Source: Armatimonadota bacterium | GTDB lineage: Bacteria; Armatimonadota; HRBIN16 | DNA: 64,000 bases | Assembly (NCBI GenBank): GCA_026003175.1 | Contig: BPGT01000001.1 | Location: forward strand, 1,402,839 to 1,466,838 | Direction of reading: 5' to 3' | In this document: one piece after another, positions 1 to 8,032 of the stretch | Layout of the letters: every line of letters starts with the position of its first letter | Numbering within the stretch: the first letter of the stretch is position 1 | Program-made: the position numbers and the translations under genes | Notes under the pieces: model-generated | Databases searched by the model: none | The model's input: only the letters and a program-made list of their open reading frames with translations | What the model was told of the DNA's origin: nothing

Positions 1-285
1 GCGGGCAATCTGCGCTACTTCCAGCGTGTGCGTCAAGCGTGTGCGATAGTGGTCTTCCTCAGGGTCGAGGAACACCTGGGTTTTATGTTTCAACCGCCGA
101 AACGCCTTCGAGTGTAGCACCCTGTCGCGGTCGCGCTGGAAGCAGGTTCTTACCGGGCAAGGCGGTTCGGGGCGCAACCTGCCTCGCGATTGAGCACTTT
201 TGGCTGCATAGGGCGAGAGGACCTGCAACTCCCACTGCTCAATCCGCTGGCGGATGAAACCGTCCCGAAGTGAAACACTGGTCAT
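1..285 (-). CDS. dgt: dGTPase (deoxyguanosine triphosphate triphosphohydrolase), N-terminal part, cut by window edge
   Basis: The frame from the ATG at 285 stays open to the window edge (95 codons). It reads through [20 protein letters not shown] and then [17 protein letters not shown], the start of the dGTPase-like HD domain; the histidine in RLTHTLEV is the first metal ligand of the HD motif. The family hydrolyses dGTP (or other dNTPs) to the deoxynucleoside and tripolyphosphate and so adjusts dNTP pools in the cytoplasm. The catalytic HD pair and the rest of the protein lie outside the window. A good promoter (TTGCAC-N17-TATACT) sits directly upstream on the same strand. The family call is firm; dGTP specificity is inferred. 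Confidence 0.88.
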   Translation of the reverse strand, partial: MTSVSLRDGFIRQRIEQWELQVLSPYAAKSAQSRGRLRPEPPCPVRTCFQRDRDRVLHSKAFRRLKHKTQVFLDPEEDHYRTRLTHTLEVAQIAR

Positions 286-320
286 AGAAAACACTCAGCA
301 CTGGGTTCGGTAACACCCAT

Positions 321-349
321 AGTATACACTATCCCCGAAGAGGGTGCAA
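321..349 (-). promoter_or_regulatory. Sigma-70-type promoter of dgt
   Basis: On the minus strand, TTGCAC (344-349) and TATACT (321-326) are separated by exactly 17 bases, about 36 bases before the dgt ATG at 285. Five of six bases match consensus in each box. Confidence 0.6.
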
Positions 350-389
350 CGTTAGCGGTGAATCCCGTAACAGTACAGGCTTACAGAGC

Positions 390-419
390 TTGACACCCTA
401 TATTTCAGCATACTAAAAT
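390..419 (+). promoter_or_regulatory. Sigma-70-type promoter of prepilin-like gene 1
   Basis: TTGACA (390-395) and TAAAAT (414-419) are separated by 18 bases, leaving a 5' leader of about 70 nt before the ATG at 497. The second prepilin-like gene (11994) has the same arrangement, TTGACA-N18-TATCAT. Confidence 0.6.
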
Positions 420-496
420 ATCAGCGGTGAGGGAATGCACGCTACCGATATCGCCTATGGAGGCGTTCGGTAAATTATCCAAAAGGAGGGTCTTTG

Positions 497-1297
497 ATGC
501 GAAACCTTATCACCAGAAGGCGAGCGTTCACGCTGATTGAACTGCTCGTTGTCATCGCGATTATCGCGATCCTGGCAGCTATTCTGTTCCCGGTGTTCGC
601 GCAGGCGCGCGAGAAGGCACGGGCAACCTCGTGTTTAAGCAACACCAAACAGATTGCTCTGGCAGTGCAGATGTACACGCAGGACTATGACGAGACATAC
701 GCCATGAACCTGTATTTCGTGGCGCCGAACGTGTGGGTGAGTTTCTATGATGCACACGTTCCCTACGTGAAGAACGCCGATATCCTGCGCTGTCCGTCTA
801 ACCCGACCGAGATCGACTGGCCAGGCATGATCCAGATGCTGACTGGGGGCGCGCTGACCTCGCCTGGCAATTTCCGCTATGCCTCGTACAACGGCAACTA
901 TGCGCTGTTCGAGGACGGCAACTGGGGCGCGCCTCTGGGCGCGAACACTGCTGTGCCGCCCATTCGCGAGGCGGAGCTGCGATACCCTGCAGAAACCGGT
1001 GCCTTTTATGATGGCTGGCTGGACGTGCAGTTCTACAGCCCGATCGCTCCGCGCCATAACGAGATGGTGAACTGCGCTTATGCGGATGGTCATGCGAAGG
1101 TAGTGCGAGCACGCCGCAACCCGAACCCCACCGCTCCTACTGACCCCATCAAGGGACGCAAGCGCGACGAGTGGCTGGTAGCGGGCGGTCCGTATGGCGG
1201 CTCGTATGAGATATGGGGTATCGTCATTGACCCCAACTGCAACTATGACCTGAGACGCGCTGGGCAGTGCTCCGACACACCGAGAGCGCTTCGCTAA
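497..1297 (+). CDS. Prepilin-like secreted protein with H-X9-DG motif (DUF1559-like)
   Basis: A 266-residue protein with a class III prepilin leader: a short basic N-terminus, then [20 protein letters not shown], where a prepilin peptidase would cut before F and methylate it. The rest is an extracytoplasmic domain ending in an H-X9-DG motif ([16 protein letters not shown]). Proteins of this kind are expanded in Planctomycetes and Armatimonadota; they are presumed pseudopilins, but their substrate and pilus are unknown. I start at the ATG at 497, seven bases after GGAGG (485-489), not at the TTG at 494. An intrinsic terminator follows. It is monocistronic and no pilus-assembly genes are nearby. 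Confidence 0.85.
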   Translation: MRNLITRRRAFTLIELLVVIAIIAILAAILFPVFAQAREKARATSCLSNTKQIALAVQMYTQDYDETYAMNLYFVAPNVWVSFYDAHVPYVKNADILRCPSNPTEIDWPGMIQMLTGGALTSPGNFRYASYNGNYALFEDGNWGAPLGANTAVPPIREAELRYPAETGAFYDGWLDVQFYSPIAPRHNEMVNCAYADGHAKVVRARRNPNPTAPTDPIKGRKRDEWLVAGGPYGGSYEIWGIVIDPNCNYDLRRAGQCSDTPRALR

Positions 1298-1311
1298 ACC
1301 CGAGATACTGC

Positions 1312-1342
1312 AAAGGGGGTACGGCTTTCGCACCCCCTTTTT
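1312..1342 (+). terminator. Intrinsic terminator after prepilin-like gene 1
   Basis: A nine-base stem AAAGGGGGT / ACCCCCTTT (1312-1320 with 1332-1340), an 11-base loop and a run of Ts. It also lies at the 3' end of the convergent GGDEF/HD-GYP gene, so it may work in both directions. Confidence 0.75.
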
Positions 1343-1353
1343 ATCACACACTA

Positions 1354-2670
1354 TTATGCCGCTGCCAGCAGCTCTTCCCCTCCACGCTGCGATAGCATTT
1401 TGCGTCTGTTCACCGCCGCCATAAAAGCGTCCACCATTAAGGGGTCAAACTGCTTCCCTTTCTGCCGTTGAAGTTCAGCCAGTGCGGATTGCCAGTCCAT
1501 ACCCTTACGGTAGGGGCGGTCGGTAGTCATCGCGCTGAAGGCATCAGCAACAGCAAGGAGGCGCGCCAGGAAGGGGATTTGCTCGCCTGCTAAGCCGTCA
1601 GGATAACCTTTCCCATCCCATCGCTCGTGGTGCCAACGCACCACCGGCACAATCGGTTCCATCCCCGGCAGGGCAGCCAGCATCACCGCACCCAGCACAG
1701 CATGTTGCTTCATCGCCTCGTACTCTTCGGTGGTTAGCATATCGGGCTTGAGCAACACCTCGTCAGGGATGCCAATCTTTCCTATATCGTGCACCAGCCC
1801 GGCAAGGCGCAAGGTCTGCTTTTCTGCGTCAGACAAGCCCAGTTCCTCCGCTATCCACTGCGCGTACTCGGTAACCTCTTCGGAATGTCGGCGCGTGTAG
1901 TGGTCCTTGTTGTCGATAGCGATGACCATTGCTTCCAGAGTAGAAAACGCCCCGTTCGCATGGATGCGATAGCGCGTGCGCCAGCTGGAGCGAGTATCGG
2001 CGACACCACTACCGTTCTGTCTTGCTACAGAGATGGCGTGCTCAGCAGCAGATAACAGTTCCTGAGCGCTGGTGGCGTCGGTGGGGAAGCAGGCAACGCC
2101 GATGCTTGCTGTAATCGGGATAGCCTGCCCATTTGCAGAGCGAGCTAGTGTGCTCCGGCGTATCCTCTCGCGCAGGTGGTGAGCGATGGTCAGCGCTTGT
2201 CCTCGTGTGGTGTCGGGCAGAATAATCAAGAACTCGTCCGAGTCGTAGCGGCCTGCAATGACCCCCGGTGGCAGTAGCTCCTGGATGGTCCATCCGACTT
2301 GTCGGAGTAAATCATCACCTGCTGCGTGACCGTAAGTGGCATTGAACAGCACGAAGCGGTCAAGGTCTATGCGGATGATCGCGAGTGAACACTCCTGTTT
2401 GCCAGCCTGGCTCAGTTTCCGCTCGAGTAGTTCGTGCAATGCGTAGTGATTCAACATGCCGGTGACTGCATCACGGCGACGGTGTTGTTCGGTTATTTCG
2501 CGCAGATGTATCTCTATGGCGCGGTTGCGCCACCACAACGCCAACGCCCACGCTCCCAGAAGCATCCCTGGCGTGCCGATGACTGCCATCGCTGTGCCTT
2601 TAGGGTGTTCCCACAGCAAAACCAACACAATTACAACGACACTGCAAATCAGTGTCATCAGCAGTCGCAT
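1354..2670 (-). CDS. Membrane GGDEF (degenerate) / HD-GYP domain protein
   Basis: A 438-residue protein. Two N-terminal membrane segments (about residues 5-50) are followed by a diguanylate-cyclase-like domain and a C-terminal HD-GYP domain. The HD-GYP signatures are intact: HDIGKIGIP near residue 292 and HHERWDGKGYPDG further on, so it should hydrolyse cyclic di-GMP or a related cyclic dinucleotide. The GGDEF motif near residue 140 reads YDSDEF, having lost both glycines, so cyclase activity is unlikely and this domain probably senses or regulates. I start at the ATG at 2670 (MRLLMTLICSVVV), preceded by GGGAGG at 6-base spacing; an upstream in-frame extension to 2934 has no such site and crosses the divergent promoter region. 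Confidence 0.85.
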   Translation of the reverse strand: MRLLMTLICSVVVIVLVLLWEHPKGTAMAVIGTPGMLLGAWALALWWRNRAIEIHLREITEQHRRRDAVTGMLNHYALHELLERKLSQAGKQECSLAIIRIDLDRFVLFNATYGHAAGDDLLRQVGWTIQELLPPGVIAGRYDSDEFLIILPDTTRGQALTIAHHLRERIRRSTLARSANGQAIPITASIGVACFPTDATSAQELLSAAEHAISVARQNGSGVADTRSSWRTRYRIHANGAFSTLEAMVIAIDNKDHYTRRHSEEVTEYAQWIAEELGLSDAEKQTLRLAGLVHDIGKIGIPDEVLLKPDMLTTEEYEAMKQHAVLGAVMLAALPGMEPIVPVVRWHHERWDGKGYPDGLAGEQIPFLARLLAVADAFSAMTTDRPYRKGMDWQSALAELQRQKGKQFDPLMVDAFMAAVNRRKMLSQRGGEELLAAA

Positions 2671-2795
2671 GAGAATCCTCCCTGAAGAAACGGGTTGCTT
2701 TTCCCTCCATAGACCCGGCAGGGCGTATCGCCGAAAGCAACCGTTAAAAATTATTCCATAACGCCGCAGGAACCACATACGTAAATCTGCTAGAG

Positions 2796-2824
2796 TTCCC
2801 ATCTTTCGGGCAGTATGGTATAAT
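2796..2824 (+). promoter_or_regulatory. Extended -10 promoter of the Doc-like gene
   Basis: TATAAT at 2819-2824 is preceded by TGG, giving an extended -10. The weak -35 is TTCCCA (2796-2801), 17 bases upstream. The first base of transcription would fall about 30 bases before the ATG at 2863. Confidence 0.55.
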
Positions 2825-2862
2825 GCTCGTGCGATGAGAACCCGTTTCGTGCGAGGAAGAGG

Positions 2863-3303
2863 ATGCGTTATCTGACCGTTCACGATGTCATCTGGATCAA
2901 TACCGCCGTCACTGGCTCGCCGCAGCGGTATCATTTTGACCGTTTAGAAAACGCGGTATACAGCCAGTATTCTTATGTGGACAGTCGCAATGTGTTGACG
3001 CAGGCGGCGCGGATGTTTCGTCGGTTACTGCTGGATAAGCCGTTTGAGCAGGGCAACGAGTGGACCGCTCTAGTAGCTACGATGACCTTCCTGCAGCTGA
3101 ACGGTTATACCTTGCGAATCGACGCGGAAGAGGTGCAAACGGTTCTCACCCAGCTGGCACAGGGACAGGCAAGCGCAAGGGAGTTTGTGCTGCAGCGGGC
3201 GCAACCTCTGGAAAGCGCGGGAGGCTCTCTGCGTGAGGTGGTGACGCAGATTTGTCAGCGCCTTCATCTGCCGATGAAGGCAGCGCTGGCGGGAGTGCAT
3301 TGA
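2863..3303 (+). CDS. Doc/Fic-like protein with a degenerate catalytic motif
   Basis: A 146-residue protein that opens like a Doc (death-on-curing) toxin (MRYLTVHDVIWINTAVTG) and has the Fic/Doc core helix followed by the usual FLQLNGYTL. Doc kinases need HxFx(D/A)(G/A)NKRTA; here the segment is KPFEQGNEWTAL, so the histidine is lysine and the Lys-Arg pair is Glu-Trp. Toxic kinase or AMPylase activity is therefore unlikely. No Phd-like antitoxin precedes it. It may be a neutralised toxin, an adopted regulator, or a structural Fic-fold protein. It heads a possible three-gene unit with the two unknown genes that follow. Confidence 0.7.
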   Translation: MRYLTVHDVIWINTAVTGSPQRYHFDRLENAVYSQYSYVDSRNVLTQAARMFRRLLLDKPFEQGNEWTALVATMTFLQLNGYTLRIDAEEVQTVLTQLAQGQASAREFVLQRAQPLESAGGSLREVVTQICQRLHLPMKAALAGVH

Positions 3304-3334
3304 TTCTCCCTGAGGGAAAGGCGGCATACTCAAG

Positions 3335-3958
3335 ATGCAATTGAAGCAAGTGCAGATTAACCTGAACGCTCCTATCGGGCAGCTGGGCGAGGTGCGTAAA
3401 AGCCATGTGCTGCAGGCGTTGGGGGTGCCCTTTACCATTCAGCCTGCGCCCATACCGGGCTTCGTAGCGTACGTGGACCCGCTCCATCGGCGCAGTGTGA
3501 TGCTGGCGGAACAGCAGATTATCTTCATCCACGAGGGCGAGAACATCTCCCCGGACCTGCGCGATGCCGAGCGCACGCTGATACGCACCCGCGATGCACT
3601 GTTGCTGGACGACCGATTTGTTGCCGGCATCCAGTGGATTGCGCACCACGAGGCAGAAGGCGCTGCGACCGAGCTCTCGGTAGAGCGGTTTCTGCGCCTC
3701 AGTGCGCCGGAAGTGCGCGCGCTGTTCGAGCAGGGCTTACGCGGCATTGGCTTGCGGTTCACTTACGAATCGCCTCCCTTTACCTGTGACCTGCGCATCG
3801 AGCCGTTTTACGCGGATACCGCTTTCTTCTTTATTCAGTTTAATGCGGCGCACCCGCAACCGCTCTCGTTAGAAACCATTTTGCTACGCGCGGCTGAATT
3901 CGGCGAGTACGTGCGCGACGAGGCGGAAGAGGTGCTTACCGCGCTCTTGCAGGGGTGA
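3335..3958 (+). CDS. Hypothetical protein, 207 residues
   Basis: I do not recognise a family. The protein is soluble, has no signal peptide or membrane segment, and contains an acidic, charged C-terminal helix (AAEFGEYVRDEAEEVLTALL). The starting ATG follows the Doc-like gene by 31 bases. Its last bases overlap the GTG of the next gene (GTGA), so the two are probably translationally coupled and act together. Confidence 0.65.
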   Translation: MQLKQVQINLNAPIGQLGEVRKSHVLQALGVPFTIQPAPIPGFVAYVDPLHRRSVMLAEQQIIFIHEGENISPDLRDAERTLIRTRDALLLDDRFVAGIQWIAHHEAEGAATELSVERFLRLSAPEVRALFEQGLRGIGLRFTYESPPFTCDLRIEPFYADTAFFFIQFNAAHPQPLSLETILLRAAEFGEYVRDEAEEVLTALLQG

Positions 3959-4572
3959 GAAAGATAAAGGCACCAGCCTGGCGCTGGAAGCAAATTCTGG
4001 AGACGATTTTACCGCTGGCGCTGGGCGTTCTGGCGGTGCGTATCAAGAGCGCACTGCACCAGCTGGGCGGCTCCAGTACAGCCTCACTGCTTCTGGCGAT
4101 GGTAGTGATTGCCCTCCTTATCCCACAGTTGCGACGCTACACGCTGGTGCTGATATGCTTCGGAGTGTGCGTGTTCTCCCTGAGCCGCATGTGGGAAGGG
4201 GTACGTGTGGTGGAATGGCACGAGGCGGTATGGACAGATTACGCGTTTGTCGCCATGTGGCTGGGAATCGCCTTCTTCAGCGGTTTGGCAGGCATCGGCG
4301 AGGTATGGTTTGAAGGTGCGCGCTGGTCACAACAAAGCTATCTGGTAGCGGTTGCGCTGTATTTTATCGGGCATGGCGGCTCGGCATGGCTGCAGGGGAA
4401 GCAGATGTTCGCCGCGTTTTTGTTCCTCGTAGGTGTGGTAGTCTTTGGCAGTGTGTTGTGGATAGGTGCAGGGAGAACAGCAACGCCAGAGCCATCGCCA
4501 CGCCAGAGTCGCAGGCGCGTGCGCTGGACGCATGAAACTCATTCTGAATCACCCCATCGCCACCCCAAATAG
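3955..4572 (+). CDS. Hypothetical multi-pass membrane protein, 205 residues
   Basis: A GTG start overlaps the previous stop (GTGA). About six hydrophobic segments are visible between residues 15 and 170, and the C-terminus is a basic, proline-rich cytoplasmic-looking tail (RQSRRRVRW). I recognise no family. Coupling with the preceding soluble protein suggests a membrane partner. It converges on the GxGYxYP gene with only five bases between stops. Confidence 0.65.
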   Translation: MRKIKAPAWRWKQILETILPLALGVLAVRIKSALHQLGGSSTASLLLAMVVIALLIPQLRRYTLVLICFGVCVFSLSRMWEGVRVVEWHEAVWTDYAFVAMWLGIAFFSGLAGIGEVWFEGARWSQQSYLVAVALYFIGHGGSAWLQGKQMFAAFLFLVGVVVFGSVLWIGAGRTATPEPSPRQSRRRVRWTHETHSESPHRHPK

Positions 4573-4577
4573 CCAAT

Positions 4578-6404
4578 TCACCGGTTCCTTGTGGACAGGT
4601 GCTGTTTGAGCAGGGCGAACAGCGTGCCGGTGTGTACCACTTTTGTGCCCGGATAACGCTCCTCGATGGCGCGTTTCAGCTCCAGATGATGCGAGGGTGT
4701 CCACAAGATAGTACGAAACAGCAGGAACTGCGGTTTTTCGCCGGTGAGGCGGCTACCTACGAGATGCAGCGCGTGTGGCATCTGTAGTCCGCCGACGCCG
4801 GGTAAGTCATCACGCATCCGCAGGTAGGGCATCGTGCCGTGCATCCCCAGATCGGGTATTTTTTGTGCGGCGATACCGTTGGGTGAAAAGCGTGCGTAGG
4901 CGTCTAGCCCGCGCTCATCCAGCCCGCGCGCGTTGCCGTCGATAATAAATCCGGTAATCCGGACATCCCATCGGCTGTATTCACGTTGGCAATGCGCCTC
5001 CCACGCCTTCCAGCCATCCGGCAAACCGCTATGGGGTCGGGGACGGCTGAGGTAACCGGGGTTCAGGTAGCCCGCGCCAGTGTCACCAGCGATGAAATAA
5101 TCACAGGGCGAAGCGTTGCGCCTCACGAAGTGCATACCCACCGGAAACCGGTGCGCTAGATTGGGATTAAACGCCCACGCCAGCGGCACTTTACCCCTCG
5201 CCGGGTCGCTCCACAGGCGAGGAATCATGCGGTAGAACCATGCGCTGGAGTCGTAATCGCCCACATAAAACGCGACGAAGCTGTAAGGGGCAACCATGCC
5301 GTTGGAGAGCACGTAGCCCTCGCGTTGCAAGTCGCTCAGGGTGGGGTGCGACTGAGTGTAGCGCTTTTCCAGCGGATAGTGCATAAAAAACGAGGCGTTT
5401 GCCATCGCGCCGATAGCGGGAGCGTCCGCGTCCAGATAGGCGTTGAAACAGGAGGCGATTTCCACAAACCGCCACTCAGACTCCACCGCGCCGTGTGGTT
5501 CCCCAACTGCGTCGGTGTACTTGAAATCCCATGGCACAAAACCGCTGATGCAGGTCATTCCGCTGTTCGTCATCTCGTACGATGCGGTCAATATCGCCTT
5601 CAGCGTGCGCACATCTGTGCCCAGAGGTTGCGCCGAGTCATCAACGGGCTGGATATCGTCCCAGGGCGACAGGTCAAAGAAAAAACCTTTTCGGGCGATG
5701 AAGTAATCATGGTTGCACAACATGGTGCGTTCAATGGGCAGCTTCACTCGACCAGTCAACCAGTCCGCATCGCTGTAATAGCCCAGCACGCCGGGCGCGC
5801 ATTTCCCCCTGCGCAGGTATGTACCTACCGCCCACATCAGTGCGTCGCACTTTGCGCTGCCGGTACTGGGCAATGATAGCGATGCCAGGCTACCCCTGCC
5901 GGTGAAGAGGGAACCACCGTCTGAGCGAATTAGCGCGAGACGAACAGGTAGCGCACCTTTACCCTGCGAAAGGCGGCTGTAGAGAGAATCGGCGTTTGGG
6001 TCGTAGCGCACCGGTAGCAGGTTGTCCACCCCGGCGGCGGTAGAGGCTACCAGCGCGGTAGCAGGCACGCGCTCATCCCATACGACCAGTCCGTTGATGG
6101 AGCGGCGGAACCGCCGTATCAGCTCCATGAGGTCGCTGACCTTTTCGAAATGGGCGCGGTGGAGCCATTCGCCCGGCTTACGCAGGTGTTCCAACCAATA
6201 GCGGTCGGTGTCGCCTCGCCCATCATCTCCAACAAAAATGACGTAGAGACGTGGCTGACGACGGTTAACGATACCTTGCAGGGCGGTCACCAGATGCAGT
6301 TCGTCCCACGCCTGCCGTCGGCGATGGGCATCGGAGGTATCGGCGTGGTGTAAGTGGGTCAGCTCGTACAGGACAACGGTTCCTGCGAACTCTCCGGCGG
6401 TCAT
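4578..6404 (-). CDS. GxGYxYP-type putative glycoside hydrolase
   Basis: A 608-residue protein whose central part carries GDTGAGYLNPGYL, the motif that names the GxGYxYP family (Pfam PF14323), with the associated N-terminal domain (YVIFVGDDGRGDTDRYWLEHL). The family is assigned to carbohydrate hydrolysis by inference only; no substrate is known to me. No signal peptide is visible. The ATG at 6404 overlaps the rpoN stop (ATGA), and an AGGAGG just before it encodes the Lys-Glu tail of a spurious GTG-start extension to 6431. Its coupling to rpoN is unusual. Confidence 0.75.
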   Translation of the reverse strand: MTAGEFAGTVVLYELTHLHHADTSDAHRRRQAWDELHLVTALQGIVNRRQPRLYVIFVGDDGRGDTDRYWLEHLRKPGEWLHRAHFEKVSDLMELIRRFRRSINGLVVWDERVPATALVASTAAGVDNLLPVRYDPNADSLYSRLSQGKGALPVRLALIRSDGGSLFTGRGSLASLSLPSTGSAKCDALMWAVGTYLRRGKCAPGVLGYYSDADWLTGRVKLPIERTMLCNHDYFIARKGFFFDLSPWDDIQPVDDSAQPLGTDVRTLKAILTASYEMTNSGMTCISGFVPWDFKYTDAVGEPHGAVESEWRFVEIASCFNAYLDADAPAIGAMANASFFMHYPLEKRYTQSHPTLSDLQREGYVLSNGMVAPYSFVAFYVGDYDSSAWFYRMIPRLWSDPARGKVPLAWAFNPNLAHRFPVGMHFVRRNASPCDYFIAGDTGAGYLNPGYLSRPRPHSGLPDGWKAWEAHCQREYSRWDVRITGFIIDGNARGLDERGLDAYARFSPNGIAAQKIPDLGMHGTMPYLRMRDDLPGVGGLQMPHALHLVGSRLTGEKPQFLLFRTILWTPSHHLELKRAIEERYPGTKVVHTGTLFALLKQHLSTRNR

Positions 6405-7771
6405 CTCCTCCTCTTTCTTTCTCGCGAGCACGGGATATTCATGCGGTTACGATGTTTCACTATTGTTCGCCGGGTGGTCTTGATGCCCCATCGCTGGTAA
6501 AGGATGTCAGCGATTTGCTGGTCGCTGTATGGGTGATGTTGGTCTTCAGAGCTTATCACTTCCTGTATCGCCTGTCGGATGTTCAGGGAGGGCGTGAAAA
6601 AGTCCGAAAAGGGTATCAGGTCATCGGTGGGGATAAGCACCCATTTGTTGGATATGGCTCGGCTGACGGTCGACTCATGAAGGCCGAGTTGCTCGGCTAT
6701 CTGCGTGCGCGTGAGCGGTTTCAGGAACGTGTGCGAGCCGGTTTCCAGAAACGCGAACTGGTGGTCAATCACCGCGCGGGTAACGCGGTACAGGGTGCGA
6801 TAGCGTATTTCAATATTTTGGAGAAACCTTTCTGCGCGCTCAACGTACTCCTCTACCTGTCTGATCATTTCCTCTGGATATGCCGATGGGTTGCTTTTAA
6901 TTTTCTCGTGCTGCTCGCGCCACTGAGGGTTGACGATAAGTATCCAGCGTGGACGGACAATCTCCACCTCAAAGCCCTGTGGATTACGTCGGATAATCAC
7001 ATCTGGTTTGATAGCGGTCAGATAGGGAGGCGCCGGCATGTCCCACGGGTTACGAAAGCGATATGCCGGGTAGGGGTGCAGCGCTTCCCGGATGTACTTC
7101 AGGGCATTTTCTACCTCTTCACTGTTGACTCGCAGTTCTCGCGCGAACCGGCGTATTGGAGGGTCTGCCAGCCGGTGAAAGTACCGCTCCACAATCCGTT
7201 CTGCAAGAGGGTTGCCCTGTCCTTGCTCGCGCAGGTAGCGCAACTGCAAGAGCATACATTCTTGAACAGAACGCGCCCCAATGCCGGGTGGGTCCATCGA
7301 CTGCAAGATACGCAGAACCTCTTCGATCTCATTCGGGGATGCTCCTGTCTCGAAAGAGGCACGCTCGCAGTCGAAATCGGGAAGCAGCCCATGTTCGTCC
7401 AGATTATCCAGAATGTACTCCGCAATGGCGTACTGGCGTTCAGATAGCTGCGCGTGCAACTCGCGACTGAGGTATTCACGCAGCGTCAAGCTGTTATCGA
7501 CGGCATTGCTGATAGGGTCTACTTCTAGGTCCAGCGTGTCGCTGTTGTCGCCGTCGTCAACGCGTACGATATACCGTCCTCTCAGCGCTATCGGATGGGT
7601 ATCGGTATCTTCGGGCGCACTCTCTATCCGTTCGAGCGCAGGGTTTTCAACCAGCTCCTGCTCGATAACGCTTTCCAGCTCCAGTGTGTTGCACTGTAAT
7701 AGACGGGCTGCCTGAATAACTTTTTGGTCTACGCGTACTTCGAGAGCCTGTCGTTGCTCGGGTGCTAACAC
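6401..7771 (-). CDS. rpoN: RNA polymerase sigma-54 factor RpoN
   Basis: A 456-residue protein with all sigma-54 regions: the N-terminal activator-interacting helix (AARLLQCNTLELESVIEQEL, about residues 20-40), a core-binding domain, a helix-turn-helix that reads the -12 element, and the C-terminal RpoN box TTRRTIVKHRNRMNIP (consensus ARRTVAKYRE) that reads the -24 element. It directs RNA polymerase to enhancer-dependent promoters. The start is GTG at 7771. A promoter TTGACA-N17-TATGAT lies about 85 bases upstream. It shares four bases with the following GxGYxYP gene. I see no enhancer-binding activator in the window. Confidence 0.92.
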   Translation of the reverse strand: MLAPEQRQALEVRVDQKVIQAARLLQCNTLELESVIEQELVENPALERIESAPEDTDTHPIALRGRYIVRVDDGDNSDTLDLEVDPISNAVDNSLTLREYLSRELHAQLSERQYAIAEYILDNLDEHGLLPDFDCERASFETGASPNEIEEVLRILQSMDPPGIGARSVQECMLLQLRYLREQGQGNPLAERIVERYFHRLADPPIRRFARELRVNSEEVENALKYIREALHPYPAYRFRNPWDMPAPPYLTAIKPDVIIRRNPQGFEVEIVRPRWILIVNPQWREQHEKIKSNPSAYPEEMIRQVEEYVERAERFLQNIEIRYRTLYRVTRAVIDHQFAFLETGSHTFLKPLTRTQIAEQLGLHESTVSRAISNKWVLIPTDDLIPFSDFFTPSLNIRQAIQEVISSEDQHHPYSDQQIADILYQRWGIKTTRRTIVKHRNRMNIPCSRERKRRR

Positions 7772-7855
7772 GACATACCGCCTACCTTTCGTCTCGGCTC
7801 ATGCTTATCGCCTGCCGCCGTCTTGAGCCGCGGCACCATCATATTGCTCGGCACT

Positions 7856-7884
7856 ATCATACTCTTTTCGTGTTACGATGTCAA
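7856..7884 (-). promoter_or_regulatory. Sigma-70-type promoter of rpoN
   Basis: On the minus strand, TTGACA (7879-7884), exactly 17 bases, then TATGAT (7856-7861). The space between this promoter and the antiporter gene end at 8033 holds no convincing gene. Confidence 0.65.
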
Positions 7885-8032
7885 GACCACGTGCTGTTGT
7901 TAGAGGCACGCATAGCACGCGGAGGAACATGGATGCAAGGGATGTACACGGTCAGATAATCCGTGCCATCTGTGCCTACCTGTGTCCTCTGGGTGTGCCT
8001 GTAAGTACTTTCCATGTTTGCGAGGTAATTTC

